A DNA stretch of 64,000 nt from Owenia fusiformis (GCA_903813345.2 CAIIXF020000009.1:1550001-1614000), one strand, 5' to 3'. Counted from the stretch's first letter, positions 1 to 12,894 are shown. Program-made: numbers and translations. The notes: generated by a model from the letters alone, not told the origin.

Positions 1-625
1 TAATCATATTCACCCTTGGTATACGCAGCTAACGAAAATTGACCGGTACGGGTCAATAGCTTGACCGGTACGGGTTAACGGTTTTATTTGAATTTAAAAC
101 ACCCATAACTTGCTCAATATTGACTTCCTCGTGTCTAATTTGAAATATATGATGCCTCCCGATGCTTTTAAGTACCCCAATTTTTTACAGATTTTTAAAC
201 GGACCAAAACTCTCTAAATGCGCATTTATGCTCTTTTCTCTCGAGAACGACTGTCTCATTTTCACGATAACTTTTATTTAGTACTTCTAACATATAAGAT
301 CTATTGTTCCCATTCAAGGTATGATGTAAATGACATGCTATTTACATCTTGTGAGTTTCAATGACGCGCGTTTGATTTTATAAAAAATGCCAAACTTTGT
401 GACAAAGAATTTCATCCTGCTTGCAGCGAGAAGAAGTACTAAAAATTGGGGTACTTAAATGCATCGGGAGGCATCATATATTTCAAATTAGACACGAGGA
501 AGTCAATATTGAGCAAGTTATGGGTATTTTAAATTCAAATAAAACCGTTAACCCGTACCGGTCAAGCTTTTGACCCGTACCGGTCAATTTTCGTTAGCTG
601 CGTATACCAAGGGTGAATATGATTA
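1..625. mobile_element. Fold-back MITE with ~185-bp terminal inverted repeats
   Basis: Bases 1-186 and 440-625 are near-perfect inverted copies; the outer ends TAATCATATTCACCC and GGGTGAATATGATTA match exactly. Each arm carries two copies of a GACCGGTACGGGTCAA-type motif, itself close to a palindrome. The ~250-bp centre has no coding potential. It is a non-autonomous inverted-repeat element of unknown superfamily. The left boundary coincides with the window edge, so its target duplication cannot be checked and the element may start further out. Confidence 0.75.
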
Positions 626-733
626 AAAGTGAAGATAAAATAATTCATCATATCATTTGTGTAATATGTCTAACATTTCAGTTGCTATGGCAACATCACT
701 TGATAATCAGGTTCTTACATTTGACTTTATTAA

Positions 734-1540
734 CCCTTCTATCACACCAAACTAGTTCTCACTACGTTCTCGAAAACGGGCTTCAACTGTGTACGAACGG
801 ACTGGACCTACTAAGAACCGTTTGGGATCTATTTACCAACTTCATCGAACGTACTCGAACGGGTAGGTTCTCTAGAACTTAGACAATGCTCAAAATGTTC
901 TCGTGGTCGTCACGTTCTACAATTAGAACGAGTGACAACGTACTAACGACGAGCTGGACGTACTACGAACAGAACCGTCGTACTTCAATCCTTCTAGGGA
1001 CGTTTTAACAACGAGTTGAACTGTCTGAGGACGTGTTGAGAACGAGGTAGAACTAATTGCAAACGGGTTTAAACTGATTAAGAACGTATTTAACACTGCT
1101 TATGAACGAGTTAGCAAAAATATAGCTATCACACCAAACAAGTTGCCACTGCGTTCTTCAAAACTGGTTTTAAACTGTGTGCGAATGGAATGAACGTAGC
1201 TGCAACTTTCTAAGGTCTATTTACGAACTTAATGAACTTTCTCAGACGGGAATGAGATTTTAGAATTTTGAATCGATTCAAATTCGATGGTGACCATACC
1301 GTTCTGTAATCAGGTCATGTTGACCTTCTGGACTAAGGGACGCGTTCTACGACGTTGCACACCGACGTGGTGCGACCTGAACGAACTGCGAACGAGATGG
1401 ACGTATTGAAGACTGTTTAAGAACGAAGAAGCTAATTATTTCAGACATATTTCCCGACCACAGCCAGATTGAGCCCGTTTTACGACATTTTCGTAGGACT
1501 GGCAAGAACGGGTAAGAACTAGCTTGGTGTGATAGGGGGG
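734..1540. mobile_element. piggyBac-like non-autonomous element (TTAA target)
   Basis: The 807-bp segment begins CCCTTCTATCACACCAAACTAG and ends in the inverted form TTGGTGTGATAGGGGGG. It is flanked directly by TTAA at 730-733 and 1541-1544, the hallmark of piggyBac-type insertion. It interrupts the left arm of the 616-4530 inverted repeat, whose homology resumes right after the second TTAA, which proves it is an insertion. No transposase ORF. Relatives lie at 29311-29868 and 63472-64000. Confidence 0.85.
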
Positions 1541-1984
1541 TTAATGAGTATAAAGGTGGTCAAAGATAATACTTTTAGAACATTATGTACTTAAAGATGA
1601 AACCATGTTTCTTCTGAAGTAAAAAGTCAAATAAAATTCTACAACGTTATCTTACTCCCTTACCAAAGCCCCCAAAGTTTAACAATTTGGGGAAAACAGG
1701 CAAAAAACATTCAATTCCTAGGTTCAAATTAGTAATGCATTGGGGTTCAACATCAATTAGTTTCCAAAAAACATCTACTGACTTTGCTTGATATTACAAT
1801 ATGAAGATTTCAATTATTTGACACTCGAAAGTATTTATAATTTAGAACACTAGCCCATAAAATGTTAAAATATGGTTGTGGTCAATTTTATCATTTAGCA
1901 GCATTCATTAGACAAAAGATCAATGCATTTAAAACATATTCATTGTAATTCATTCATTACCATAATCTAGTATATGTATAAGAG

Positions 1985-2760
1985 ACTGCACTTTTTTATA
2001 TTTAAGTTTTATATCTAGTACATGTATCATAATGAAGTCTAATGTTATCATACCGTAGAGAGGTTGGCATAGTCTAGACATTGGCATAATGTCTAATTAT
2101 TACAACCATTAGTTTTTCTCATCTGAGCAATGAGACTATGATCTTTATCATGAATGAACATAGTTCTATATAATATGTAAGTTTTATATCTAGTATATGT
2201 ATCATAATGAAGTCTAATGTTATCATACCGTAGAGAGGTTGGCAGAGTCTAGACATTGGCATAATGTCTAATTATTACAACCATTACTTTTTCTTATCTG
2301 AGCAATGAGACTATGATGGTTATCATGAGTGAATATAGTTCTATATAATATGTAAGTTTTATATCTAGTATATGTATCATAATGACATTTAATGTTATCA
2401 TACAGTAGAGAGGTTGGCATAGTTTAGTGATTGGCATAGTGCCTAATTATTACAACCTTTGTTTTTTCTCATCTGAGCAATCAGACTTTGATGGTTATCA
2501 TGAATGAGTACAATTCTGTATGTATATTTTATATAGGTATAGTACATGTATCATAATGAAATCTAATGTAATCTTACAATAGAGGTTGGCATCGTCTAGA
2601 CATTGGCATAATGTATAAATAGTATAAGCATTAATTTTCCTCATCTGAGCAATCAGGCTATGGTTGTTATCTTGCACAAGTACAATTCTATATGTAAGTT
2701 TAATATTTAGTACATGTATCATAATGACATATAATGAAGTGTAACCATATAATAGAGAGG
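1985..2760. repeat. Tandem array, ~175-bp unit, about 4.5 copies
   Basis: The anchor ATCATAATGA recurs at 2026, 2201, 2376, 2550 and 2718, giving spacings of 175, 175, 174 and 168. Units share GTAGAGAGGTTGGCATAGTC and a CATCTGAGCAAT block. The last copies are more diverged. It is non-coding and lies in the core of the 616-4530 inverted-repeat element. Confidence 0.85.
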
Positions 2761-3212
2761 TTGGCTTAATCTGGATATTGGTATAAAGTCAACACATATA
2801 AGCGTATCATCTCATTAGTCAGGTGTTGGTGGTCATCATGCACAATTGTATCTTGATGTGTTGGGTCAGTCATTTTGGCCGCCAATGTGCAAATCATGGC
2901 AAACGTTTCTGTTATATAAAACACTTACAGGTAGTTCTCATCATCTTAACAAATAGTAGATCTAGAGTCCTTGTTAAGTTATGAGGCGTCAGAGCCAGGT
3001 GTTTGAAAACTAGCTAAAAATATTAATGTCAATCACTAAAGATGATGTCTTCAAATTTTCAAGACTCCTTACAGGCAGTTACAGCCAGGCTGTTCAGCTG
3101 GGTCATCCAAAACGAGCAAAAAGCTCTTAGTTCTCATCATGTGACTATATACGTAGAATCCTTATAAAACCATGAAGCATTAGAGCCAGATGTTGGAAAG
3201 TAGCTAGCTAGT

Positions 3213-3606
3213 GTGAGTGAGTGTGCTCGTGTAAGGAGGCATCTTTGAATGAGTGAGTGTGCTCGTATAAGGTGGCATCTTTGGATGAGTGAGTGTGCTC
3301 GTGTGAGGTGGCATCTTTGGGTGAGTGAGTGTGCTTGTGTAAGGTGGCCTCTTTTGGTGAATAAGTGTGCTCGTGTAAGGTGGCATCTTTGGATGAGTGA
3401 GTGTGCTTGTGTAAGGTGGCATCTTTGGGTGAGTGAGTGTTCGTGTAAGGTGGCATCTTTGGGTGAGCGAGTGTGCTCGTGTGAGGTGGCATCTTTGGGT
3501 GAGTGAGTGTGCTCGTGTAAGGTGGCATCTTTGGGTGCGTGAGTGTGCTCATATGAGGTGGCATCTTTGGGTGAGCGAGTGTGCTTGTGTGAGGTTGCAT
3601 CTTTGG
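3213..3606. repeat. 36-bp minisatellite, about 11 copies
   Basis: The unit is GTGAGTGAGTGTGCTCGTGT followed by AAGGTGGCATCTTTGG, repeated about 11 times with small changes; one copy near 3431 is 1-2 bases short. Because 36 is a multiple of 3, several reading frames on both strands stay open across it. The predicted low-complexity peptides are by-products of the repeat, not evidence of a gene. Confidence 0.9.
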
Positions 3607-4634
3607 TATATTGTATGTTGAGTAAGTGGTTTCTGGAGTTAGTCGCAAGTTGACGATCTAACCACGAATGTTGAGAACCAAATGTTGGTGACAACTGTTC
3701 ACACGTCACACTTGCAGCTGTGAGCAATGGCAAACCTGGTCAGACTTAATGCATGTTGCTGCTTGGTTGACAAATGGAAAGCCATCTTTAGCTGTTTTCA
3801 ATAATAAACATTTTAGCTAGTTTTCAAAACCCTGGCTCTAAATTGTAAATGATTCTGCTGAATGGGTTGTAAAGGATTCCAATGTCTGGTTTGTATGCAA
3901 ACCTTGCTAGTCTCCACTGTATGATTGCATTGGATTTCAGACTTGTACTAAATACAAGATTAACATATAAAATATATACTTAACATTTGAAGATGTTTTA
4001 ATGCCTTGGTTTGTATAAATTTCTAACTTTAAATGCTGCGAAATGGTAAAATTGAGCACACCCTCTTTTCAACATTTTTTTGGGATAGGATTCTAAAATG
4101 TTTCAAATAAAATACTTCTCATCATCTAATAATTAAATCTTCATATTGTTATATCAGACAAAGTCAGTAGATGTTCCTTGAATACTAACAAGTGTTGCAT
4201 CCCAATGCACTTTTAATTTGAACCCAGAAAATGAAGTTTTTTTGCCAGTTTTCACCAATCATCACATTTTTGGGGCTGTGGGAGGGGTTCTACAACTCAA
4301 AGATATACATTTTTAACAAATTCAAGTGACGACTATTTACTTCTAAAAGAGCTTCTTTACCCAGAGAACATACCTTTAGAAAAAGTGTTATTTTGGACCA
4401 CCTTTATACTCATTAAAGAAAGTGAAATGCAAGAGACTGATTATCAAGTGATGTTGCCACAGCAACTGAATTGTTAGACATATTACATATATGATATGAT
4501 GAATTATTTTATCTTCATCTCTAATCATGCTATGTGCTTCAGATAGTTTAAGATAGTTTAAGAATCAAGAAAATGCTGAAAACCCACAAAATAATACATT
4601 TCTAAGGTAACTAATAGTGATCTATTACTGTTGC

Positions 4635-5601
4635 TAGTGGTGTCAATTAACTGCTTGAGCATTAACCGGTTAACCGGGTGTTTTTACCGGTTAAAGTCGG
4701 TTAACCGGCGGGAAATTTGAACTGATAATTTCAAATGAAATCTTCATCTTCGATCTTGAAAGTTGAAAAAATTGGAAAAATGATATATTGGCGTTTATTT
4801 TTTACGTTCGTCAAGCTTTACTCGATTCTATTCATACACTACCTGACTACCGGTACCTCTAAATTACTTATCACACTGTTTTACCCTTGGAATCTCCACG
4901 AACGCACCATAACAACGAGAATTGCAGCTGATTAGTGTTTATTTTGATTTTAATTTTCTCACTACCAAAGCGAGGCTTTGACATTTTGGCGACGTTGATA
5001 GACAACAATAATAACAAAACGGACGAATTAAAAAATGCATATAATTTATTTATGAAATTGTTTTGCAATATGTAAAATCATTAAATAGAATAAATGTCTA
5101 AAACTTAGGGATTATACATGTATATGCTGATTGGATGTTTACATGTTTGGGAATTATCTAGCCTATAAGTTGAGTACACATGGCTGACACTTGAGAAACA
5201 AACAGATTAACATGCAAAGTAAGCGCGGGAAAGCAATGTGGCAGGGATTAAAGTTGCTGCTTGGATGTTTGTAAGGAGTTATCGGACCTATCACATGTAT
5301 AAGTAGCTCATATGAAACTGACGCTTGGAAAACAAACAGATTAACATGCAAAGTAAGCGCGGAAAGCAATGTGGCAGGGATTAAAGTTGCTAATTGGATG
5401 TTTGTAAGGAGTTATTGAACTTATGACATGTATGAGTAGCTTACGTGAAACTGACACTTTAAAACCAAACAGATTAGCATGCAATATAAGCGCGGGAAAT
5501 AACAGAATTATACACGGTCAACTAACCACCCATAAAAACACAGACCGGTCAAGGCATTATCGGCGGTTAACCGGTTAACCGGTTAATACTTGACACCTCT
5601 A
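4635..5601. mobile_element. hAT-like non-autonomous element
   Basis: The termini are TAGTGGTGTCAA on the left and the inverted form of TAGAGGTGTCAA on the right, followed inward by several AACCGGTTAACCGG blocks. The flanks ACTGTTGC (4627-4634) and GCTGTTGC (5602-5609) agree at 7 of 8 bases, as expected for an aged 8-bp hAT target duplication. The 967-bp body holds no transposase, only AT-rich sequence and a 134-bp tandem repeat. Confidence 0.75.
5163..5500. repeat. ~134-bp tandem repeat, about 2.5 copies
   Basis: AACAGATTAACATGC-type anchors recur at 5201, 5335 and 5468. Each unit contains AAGCGCGGGAAAGCAATGTG or a close variant. It lies inside the hAT-like element at 4635-5601. Confidence 0.8.
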
Positions 5602-5874
5602 GCTGTTGCTATAGCAACGGATTAAGATTTTTTCTTGATTTCCATCATACAGATTAAGCTTCATACTTAAACTAATTCCTGAAAATTTCAAGTCTATATC
5701 GTTATTAGTGTCTGATATATAAAGGTGTCTTATAGTACCCCCAGTAGATTTTCTTAGGGGGGTATAAGAAATGGTTTGTAGAGAGTTGCCCAAGGGTGCC
5801 GCTCCGGCATTCCGTGGTTTTGAGGTCCCAACCCTATATTCATGCTGAAAAATTAAAAAAACCATTGTAATCAT
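5599..5874 (-). other. Unassigned 91-codon open frame abutting the hAT-like element
   Basis: An open frame on the minus strand reads up to the right edge of the hAT-like element. A possible splice acceptor (pyrimidine-rich, ending TTTTTCAG) lies just inside its upstream part, after which the frame continues through residues such as RVGTSKPRNAG. I do not recognise the product. It could be a fossil exon, a fragment of a transposon gene or a chance frame. Confidence 0.15.
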
Positions 5875-6142
5875 TCAGTGCATTTAAGTTTGACTATGCA
5901 AATCATTCTATAAATCATTTTAGGGGTATGTTAGTCTACATTCAAGATCATTTTAAGTATCTTGACCATTCTTCGACGGATAAATCAAAACATCTAGCCG
6001 AAACACATTTTTTCGATTATCAGGGTCATTGCTTTCATATCACATGTTCTAATAGTATACCCCATTAACAGATATTTGAAAAACACATTTTAAGTTACAT
6101 GTGATTGAATTGTTTTCATTGATTGAATTGTTGTCTAGCAAT

Positions 6143-6308
6143 GATATAATAAAACAAATATTTCATTCTATATTCGGGCAATACCTGTTGCACTTTCAAT
6201 GATTTTTGCAGCATGTATTGCCCGCAGCCCGGGCAATACATGCTGCAAAAACCATTGAAAGATGAACATGTATTGCCCTCCATAGAATGAAATATTTGCT
6301 TAGTATTA
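6143..6308. mobile_element. Small palindromic MITE
   Basis: The sequence folds almost end to end: an outer pair around AAATATTTCATTCTAT and its complement, and an inner pair around TTTTTGCAGCATGTATTGCC and its complement with a 4-base loop region near 6222. It sits about 240 bp upstream of the astacin exon in an intron. Superfamily not determinable. Confidence 0.7.
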
Positions 6309-6546
6309 CTCCTCTCTCTTATAATTAATTATTCTTTTATTTAGACATTTTGTCAGTGTACCGTATTACCTACAGAGTGATCACTTTTGAATGCAGCAAT
6401 ATATATAAATTATTTAAATTTATTTATTTCTAAATATATGACTTGACTTTTGGATATACGGAATAGCTATTTATGCCTATTAGATTATGTCTAAATCCAT
6501 CTTCAACTTTGTGTCATTCACCATGCATATCGTAACACTATTTTAG

Positions 6547-6750
6547 ATTGGTACTGTGGCCCATGAAATTGGTCATGCATTGGGCTTATGGCATGAACAG
6601 GCGCGTCCAGATAGGGACTCATATGTTGACGTTTTTGTTGACAATGTGAATGACCAAAACAGAGCAAACTATGCCAAGATGATGATGTACCAGTCAAAGA
6701 ATCACGGTGTGAAATATGACTTAGGATCGTTGATGCATTATGGCAAACAG
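6547..6750 (+). CDS. Exon 1 (visible): astacin metalloprotease active site
   Basis: The 68 codons hold the astacin signature HEIGHALGLWHEQARPDRD: three zinc-binding histidines, the catalytic glutamate and the family-specific HEQxRPDRD extension. About 40 residues later comes the Met-turn SLMHYGK. All catalytic residues visible here are intact, so the protease is probably active. The exon follows TTTTAG and ends CAG|GTATCT, phase 0 at both ends. The N-terminal half of the catalytic domain must come from exons upstream of the window. Confidence 0.93.
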
Positions 6751-9700
6751 GTATCTTAAAACTCTTAAGATGATGCCACATTGTTTCAAATTTTCAAACG
6801 TTAATAAAATATTATAATCCTTCAGTATTTAAACACTGACAGTAAGAACGTGAATAACTCCTTTCGCATTCTGTGTACTTAATGCCACATTTTTTCACAT
6901 CATACTTACTTGATTTTGGCCAGAAGGTAGATGGGTGTTTATTTGAGGGTGTATAGGTAGGTTATCGCAAATTAATATCAGAGAGCTATTTCATGGATTA
7001 CGATTATTTTCTGACCATGAGACATGTCTATCTTTTAGATCTATTCATTATCTCAAAGAAAATTATGTACGTCAATAATTACAAAGTCAAACGGACTCTG
7101 ATATATTTAATTAGCAATCAAGCCATCAACACACTTTTTGAACTTGTTGCCCTCATTTCCACCAAAAGTGCAATCATTTTTACAATGTTTAATACATTAC
7201 AATTCTTTAATTTGATGTATGAAAAACTGAATTCCTCTAAGATTAGTTTCCCCCATGTTATTTCTTCATTGAAAAACCAGTAACAGCCCGTATTTCCTTT
7301 TAGAAAATAGAATATGTCTCAAATCGCTTTCTAATTATGCATTCAACAATACAGTAAAGTGTTGCATTTTTTGTAAAAAGTATGTCAACATTTTTAAAAC
7401 AGTATGTAGATTGCTCCATTGCCCATTTAATATCACTTTGGTCTGGTGAACAAGATCATAATTTTATATACTTCACTTGGAGATAATGAACGGATCTTGA
7501 AGATACAGCATGTCCATTGTCAGAAAATATTCTATATTCAAGTTAGGATCGTCTGCAATTGTTTGCGATAACCTCCTTGCCCTATTCCATATCCACGAGT
7601 GTCCCTTTGGATCCCTTTAATTTTAATGTAGATTCATAGGAGGATTTCGATGTAATAACATTGCTAAAACAGCCTTCATGTACAAAGTGAGTTATATCGT
7701 CATGGAAATGAACAAGGAGGAATTCGATTTTGAGATATAAAAACGACTAACTTGGTAAGCATTATGATATATGAACATTCGTTGTGTAATGGCCTGATTA
7801 TCGTTCGACTTTACTCACCATTTTAAAGTACACAGTATTTGGTATATTTTCAATGTATCAACCTTACTTCGGTCCAAAGCCTTCTCTATATTCCGGCTTT
7901 GAGTAGAAAGATTTGGCTGCCTTGGTATTGTAGGTATTGTAAATCATTATGTCACACGCACAGTAAATATGGCATGATAATATGAAATATACCCCTATGT
8001 ATAGATTATAGATAGTCTGAATCTATTGTTATATTTGATTTCTTTAAGCGAGAATATTTTCCTCCATTTATTCACGTCCGGAAACGGAAGCCATTTTTTA
8101 GCTACAGTGAGAAAATTTCACCATGTGTCAAACTCCGAAAAGAAATTTTGAAATATCAAAATCCAGACAACGAATGCGTCATCCTAAATATAATTAATAT
8201 TCTTAAAAATATTTATGAAATTTATTAAATATGAAGTTACGTCTACTCGAGACTCGAGTTATATCAACCAATCACTGATTTGTTTTTAAAAATAAATGCA
8301 AATTGTCTACATGCTTATCCTTATACTTACATCCTAATGTGTACAGGGAGAGGGATGCCGACCCTCCGGATTTTTCACCGGTACTTTTCTGTCAAGAAAA
8401 ACTATTTACTTCCACTTGGATATAGACCATATAGCATACTAAATATAAATACCCTTTCAAATAAGTCATATTACAAGGTAATTGACTTAGCTACGAAGTT
8501 TTCAATATTATACTGTGGTCCGCGATTTGCGCTTCGATCCAAATCATTTGAGTAAAAAGCGTAATATGTTGTTTTTGCCTGAAAACATATTAAAATACGC
8601 GAAAAAAACTCACCCCTGCGTTAGTTTGACCTACGTTTGCCCCCATATTGACCTATTTGTTTGAGATTTTAATACTCCAACTCGAGAGTTTTGAATTAAG
8701 AAATATAGAGCAAAGAGCAGGGCTACTAGTTTCGAATACACCCCACAGGTCTAGGCACAAACGTTTTCGGTACCCCGAACGAAGAAGGAGTGTATTCGAA
8801 ACTATATCTAGTAGCCCTGCTCTGAGGTCTTTATTACGATTCGAACATGAAAACTCGTCAATTTCGATGTTCATTTCCACTTTTTTCATTTATACTTCCG
8901 GTTGAGCGTTTGGCTGTTCCAATTAGTTTACTTACCTCCTGACCCCAACTTCTTTATTGACATTTCGGCCTATTTTATTGGTTTCACGCAAATCTACTAC
9001 ATTGGTACTTATTGTCATTAATTATCACAGCGGGTATCCATATAAAAATTTAATTTTGCGAAAAGAACGGACCATTGAGTGCACTGAATGAAACACTAGT
9101 ACAGCGCTTGGGCATTGATCTCGAATTAACCCCTTTATAAAGTTTTATATGCAAGATTGGTCTGATCTGACAATCTGAAATCAAATTAAATGTGCTCTCT
9201 TTAATGTGAGAGATCTCCGATATCCTTTAGTTATACGGGTTGAATATATCCTAGTATCAAGGTAATAGTCCATGGTATGAAATCTCTAGGACGTCTAATA
9301 AAGGAGCTGGTTGCACACTATAGTGCAGTGATATTTGACCTTATATTAACATACCTACATATTTTCCCTAATTATTCTTATTATTACCGTTTAATATACT
9401 TCCGGCTTTTAGGCTGAATTATGCCTGCCATTAACAGAGGTCAAAAAATTACCAAAAAATAAAATCAACATTTTCACAATTTGGAGTACACAATGAAACA
9501 GAAAATAATACAAAATGATTTTAAATATATGATTCAGGTTTCTAAGCTATAAGTTTGATATTATTTTTCTTATCAATACCCCAAAATATGTAATCAGTGT
9601 ATCAACGTTTTGTATTGTTCCTCAGGTATTGATAAGATAAATGCTACAAATGAATCACTTTTATATAAGAATGACAAATGCTTAAATTATGCTAGTTTTT

Positions 9701-11529
9701 GCAAACTGGGTCTCAATATGTTTTGAGATATGGACTTGTATAAGTGGTGAACATTATCAATAAAGGAGGGCCTATTGTTCTTCCTTGACTTATTGGGACC
9801 ACAGCTACAATTATATTTCCCGTAGATAGATATAGCTCTGTTGCTTATAAAACAACTATTAGGACTTAGTCGAATTCATGAATAATTGAGAAAAATCGTT
9901 ATCGTTATCCTCCTAAAATTTGATAGTACCCAGCGGTAAGGTAAAAGAAGAAACAGCCATCAGAAAACTTGATGATAGCCAGCAGTAACGTCGAGGAAGA
10001 ATTGTAAGGCGTTCGATTGCATATGACTCTAATTGATTATTAGACATGCCCTTGGAATATATGAACATTCCAATACCTCTGTAACATTTAATTAGATATA
10101 AACCTTACCTATTTGTTATTGTATTATGTTTTATAAATAATTTGTTGTTTGACCCCGTGCAATTATATGGCAAAATTCTGGTAATAAAATGCTTTAAATT
10201 GTAAGAAAACTAATATGTTCCCAATCATAAATCACCTTAATATTCCTCACAATGTTGTTGAATCTACTTGGCTCATATTCGAAAAATCAAACAAAACCTG
10301 AAAAACAAACTTGCGTAATTACTAATTAAACACAGACATCTACAGTTAAATTATTGTATATATTTACATAATAATAATTTATTTTTTGTTCGTATGCTTA
10401 GAATAACGGTCTGTGTCTTGTAAAATGTATAAAAGTTCGAATCAAAATAATTAAGTTTTTGACCCCTTGTGATAATAGACATTTTTCGACCAGAAAGCCG
10501 GAAGTTTTTTCAGCAAATGGTATTTTAAAAGAATCAAGACATATGCACCTCCATAAACATTGCTTCAAATGCTGCTGCGCTAGTGTGTGCTACGGATCCT
10601 TCAGATTCGGAAGTCATACCGTGGTCAGTGTTCTTCAGATGATATGAAATATGTTTTGCTAAAATTGCCTTAAATTCGGGCAATATTACTTTAAGACCCA
10701 TGGAGGTAATTTTCAAGCACTCTCAAATAAACACCCATGTCTCATATGTGTACAAGTGCTCAATTATACAATACATACTACATATATAAGGTAGGCGTAC
10801 AAAATGGGCCATACGTTGATAATGCATGGTTCCATAACCCTTTGTTTAAACCTTTTCAAAATTCTAACATTTAAATTGAATAATGTTGTAAATAGACGGA
10901 CTCATTTTCAAAGTCAAGAAACTATTCTGCCAGAAGTTTTTGCTTAATCAAAATGTTATCCTCTGAAGTGGACAAGGAATTGTTAGCAACTCGCGCCAAT
11001 GAAACGGTTTGGAAAGCGGGAAAGTGCAAAAATCTAGAGTAAAACCGGATTAAGTTCAGTAGAAAAAAAGTCGGGCAGTGAACGACACAAAATAATTTTC
11101 TCCAAATAACTTGAATTTAAATCGCACAAGCGATTTTTTAGCAATTAAGACGTTTTTAGCAATTAAGGAGTGAAACTGTTTGAGAAAAATCGAAAAACAC
11201 GATGCAGAACATTCATGTTTTATTTTCGAATGAGAATGTGAAGAAAATTGGCTTCACGGATGAAAATACTTTCCATTTGGGATTCAAATCACGCGTTTTT
11301 AAGCATGTTTTGATTTTGGTCCCATGAACAGAGATCTCACAATGAAAATTGAATTTAGGCTGTACATTATTGATATAAGTGTGCATATTTTTAGAAGTGG
11401 GCGTAAGAAGGTTTTGGAAATATCGACTGTCAAAATATTACCCACCCGGCAATTACATGTTTCTGAAAAATGTGACAACTAGCATTTTACCAACTTTGTA
11501 CTATATACAGAACGAACATTTTGTTTTAG
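6751..11529. other. Intron, 4.8 kb, mostly unassigned
   Basis: Apart from the hairpin element near 8.7 kb I see only AT-rich sequence and short chance ORFs. No further astacin exon is needed, because exon 1 joins exon 2 in phase 0 without missing catalytic-domain residues. Confidence 0.6.
8655..8885. repeat. Hairpin-forming inverted repeat (MITE-like)
   Basis: AGAGCAGGGCTACTAG plus TTTCGAATACAC at 8714-8742 is inverted at 8788-8823, the right arm having a 5-base insertion. Weaker pairing continues outward to about 8655 and 8885. ORFs on both strands here are mirror images caused by the palindrome. Confidence 0.6.
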
Positions 11530-11794
11530 TTTTTCAGCATAAGTTCAAAAGATGCCATTCTTCCAAAAGATCCAAGAATGAATAATGTCCTTGGTCAGCG
11601 GGCACGTCCTTCAGAAGGGGACTTTATGGCCATAAACATGGCATTTTGTTCCAAAGCATGTACTCCTTATAGTAGTTTATATTGGAGTAAATGCCTGCAT
11701 GGGGGATACAGGGATCCCAATAAGTGTGGCCAGTGTAGATGTTTAGATGGATTTGGGGGAAAATATTGCGAAGAACCAGCAAGCTATAAAATAG
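11530..11794 (+). CDS. Exon 2: end of astacin domain plus EGF-like domain
   Basis: The first ~38 residues complete the astacin domain: FFSISSKDAILPKDP, then LGQRARPSEGDF and INMAFC, matching the family's FS..G..TI.PK / IGQR..LS..D. pattern. A six-cysteine EGF module with GGYRDP and CRCLDGFGGKYC follows. The start is fixed by phase: the acceptor must be the AG at 11528-11529, because using the CAG eight bases downstream would break the frame from exon 1. The exon ends ATAG|GTAACA, phase 1. Confidence 0.9.
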
Positions 11795-12099
11795 GTAACA
11801 ACAAGCACTTAAATAATTTGGACTGAAATAAATATTTTACTGTTGTATGATTAATGAATAAATCAAGGCATACTTTCTACTTAAAATCATCTAATAAGGG
11901 ACTAAATAGTAAAGGTCCAAATAAAAACGTCAAAATGCACTTAAATCATTATATGTTGAACGGCCCAAGGGTATAGGCTAGTTCTTAATGTTTACCTCTC
12001 AGCAATATCTAAAACTATTGTATCCTGGTGATTCATAGTCAGCACCATCTATCAAATATCTAAGAGATATATCTAATACAATGCCAAAGGGGGAGTGCA

Positions 12100-12240
12100 A
12101 TGACATGTAAACAAACCAGCGATAAAATATACCCTATTTATCTGGAAACCAAAATCTAACGTGAAAAGAAATAATCCTCACATTCCCTTTTCCATTCAAA
12201 TCGAGAGCCAATATCACAATCAAGGATCATAAAATCAAGG
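12100..12240 (+). repeat. Fragment of a dispersed repeat family
   Basis: The segment around AATCTAACGTGAAAAGAAA and CCAATATCACAATCAAGGA matches copies near 47.35 kb, 50.75 kb and, inverted, 30.6 kb. The copy is short and diverged. Confidence 0.65.
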
Positions 12241-12894
12241 AAGATTTAACTGTAATGAAATCATGGTATGTTGGTAAAAAAAGAAAAATTGCGGCTTTGA
12301 TGATCTGAAAAAATATTTTTATTTAACTTTAATTTCCTTGTAATCAGACAAAACATATCTAAGATTCTTGGCGATCTATAAATAAATATGACGCCATGTC
12401 ATTGAACGGCGACTTGGCCCAAAAAGTAAACTATTTTTGTGTTAAGCCCGTTGCTTGAAAATGAACTCAAGTTAAAACATAAGGTGAAATAGTCACCAAT
12501 TCGATGATTATGTCCAAATAAAGAACAAGTCAATGCACTTTCAGTCAAATAATTTAATATATATTATGAACGATAGTGATCGCTGTGTGGTTATTACCCG
12601 AAATTCTAGTCATAGATGGAGGCATACTATTATCTTGAAACCTTGGACATAATTATTTGATACTTGATTGCAAGTATGTAAATGTTTTACATTTTGCAGT
12701 GCATGCATCAGCTCACACAAATGCAGAGGTTATACATGTCATACTTCTTTTCATATTGGACATGAATTTTCCCAGATAAATGTAGTGTTTTCACTTTATG
12801 TACTTGTCTTTAATATTTGAAATGTATTTACTCAGATGGATGCAAAGATTTTAACTTCGGTACTCGCTAACATACTTGCAATGTAACAATTCAG

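Larger units (their letters stand above)
616..4530. mobile_element. Composite element with long, diverged inverted arms
   Basis: The stretch 616-1985 (minus the insertion at 734-1540) is inverted and diverged at about 3955-4530. The outermost shared block includes AAGATAAAATAATTCATCA on the left and its complement near 4500 on the right. Inside are a ~175-bp tandem array, a 36-bp minisatellite and a ~190-bp duplicated block (2935-3025 and 3130-3215). No transposase is visible. Exact ends and target duplication are unclear because the left end abuts the 1-625 element and shares ATGATTA with it. This is probably an old long-inverted-repeat transposon later enlarged by tandem duplication; the unit is inferred from the arms only. 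Confidence 0.6.

Noticed and set aside
3137-3733. Open frames on both strands with repetitive peptides across 3.1-3.7 kb
   Set aside because: They are produced by a 36-bp repeat whose length is a multiple of three; no splice context or non-repetitive coding sequence.
6518-6781. Minus-strand frame across the astacin exon
   Set aside because: Shadow of exon 1; the plus strand carries the HExxHxxGxxH motif and splice sites.
11538-11585. Alternative acceptor of exon 2 at the downstream TTTTTCAG
   Set aside because: It would shift the frame relative to exon 1 and remove the FFS part of the astacin motif; the upstream AG at 11528-11529 keeps both.
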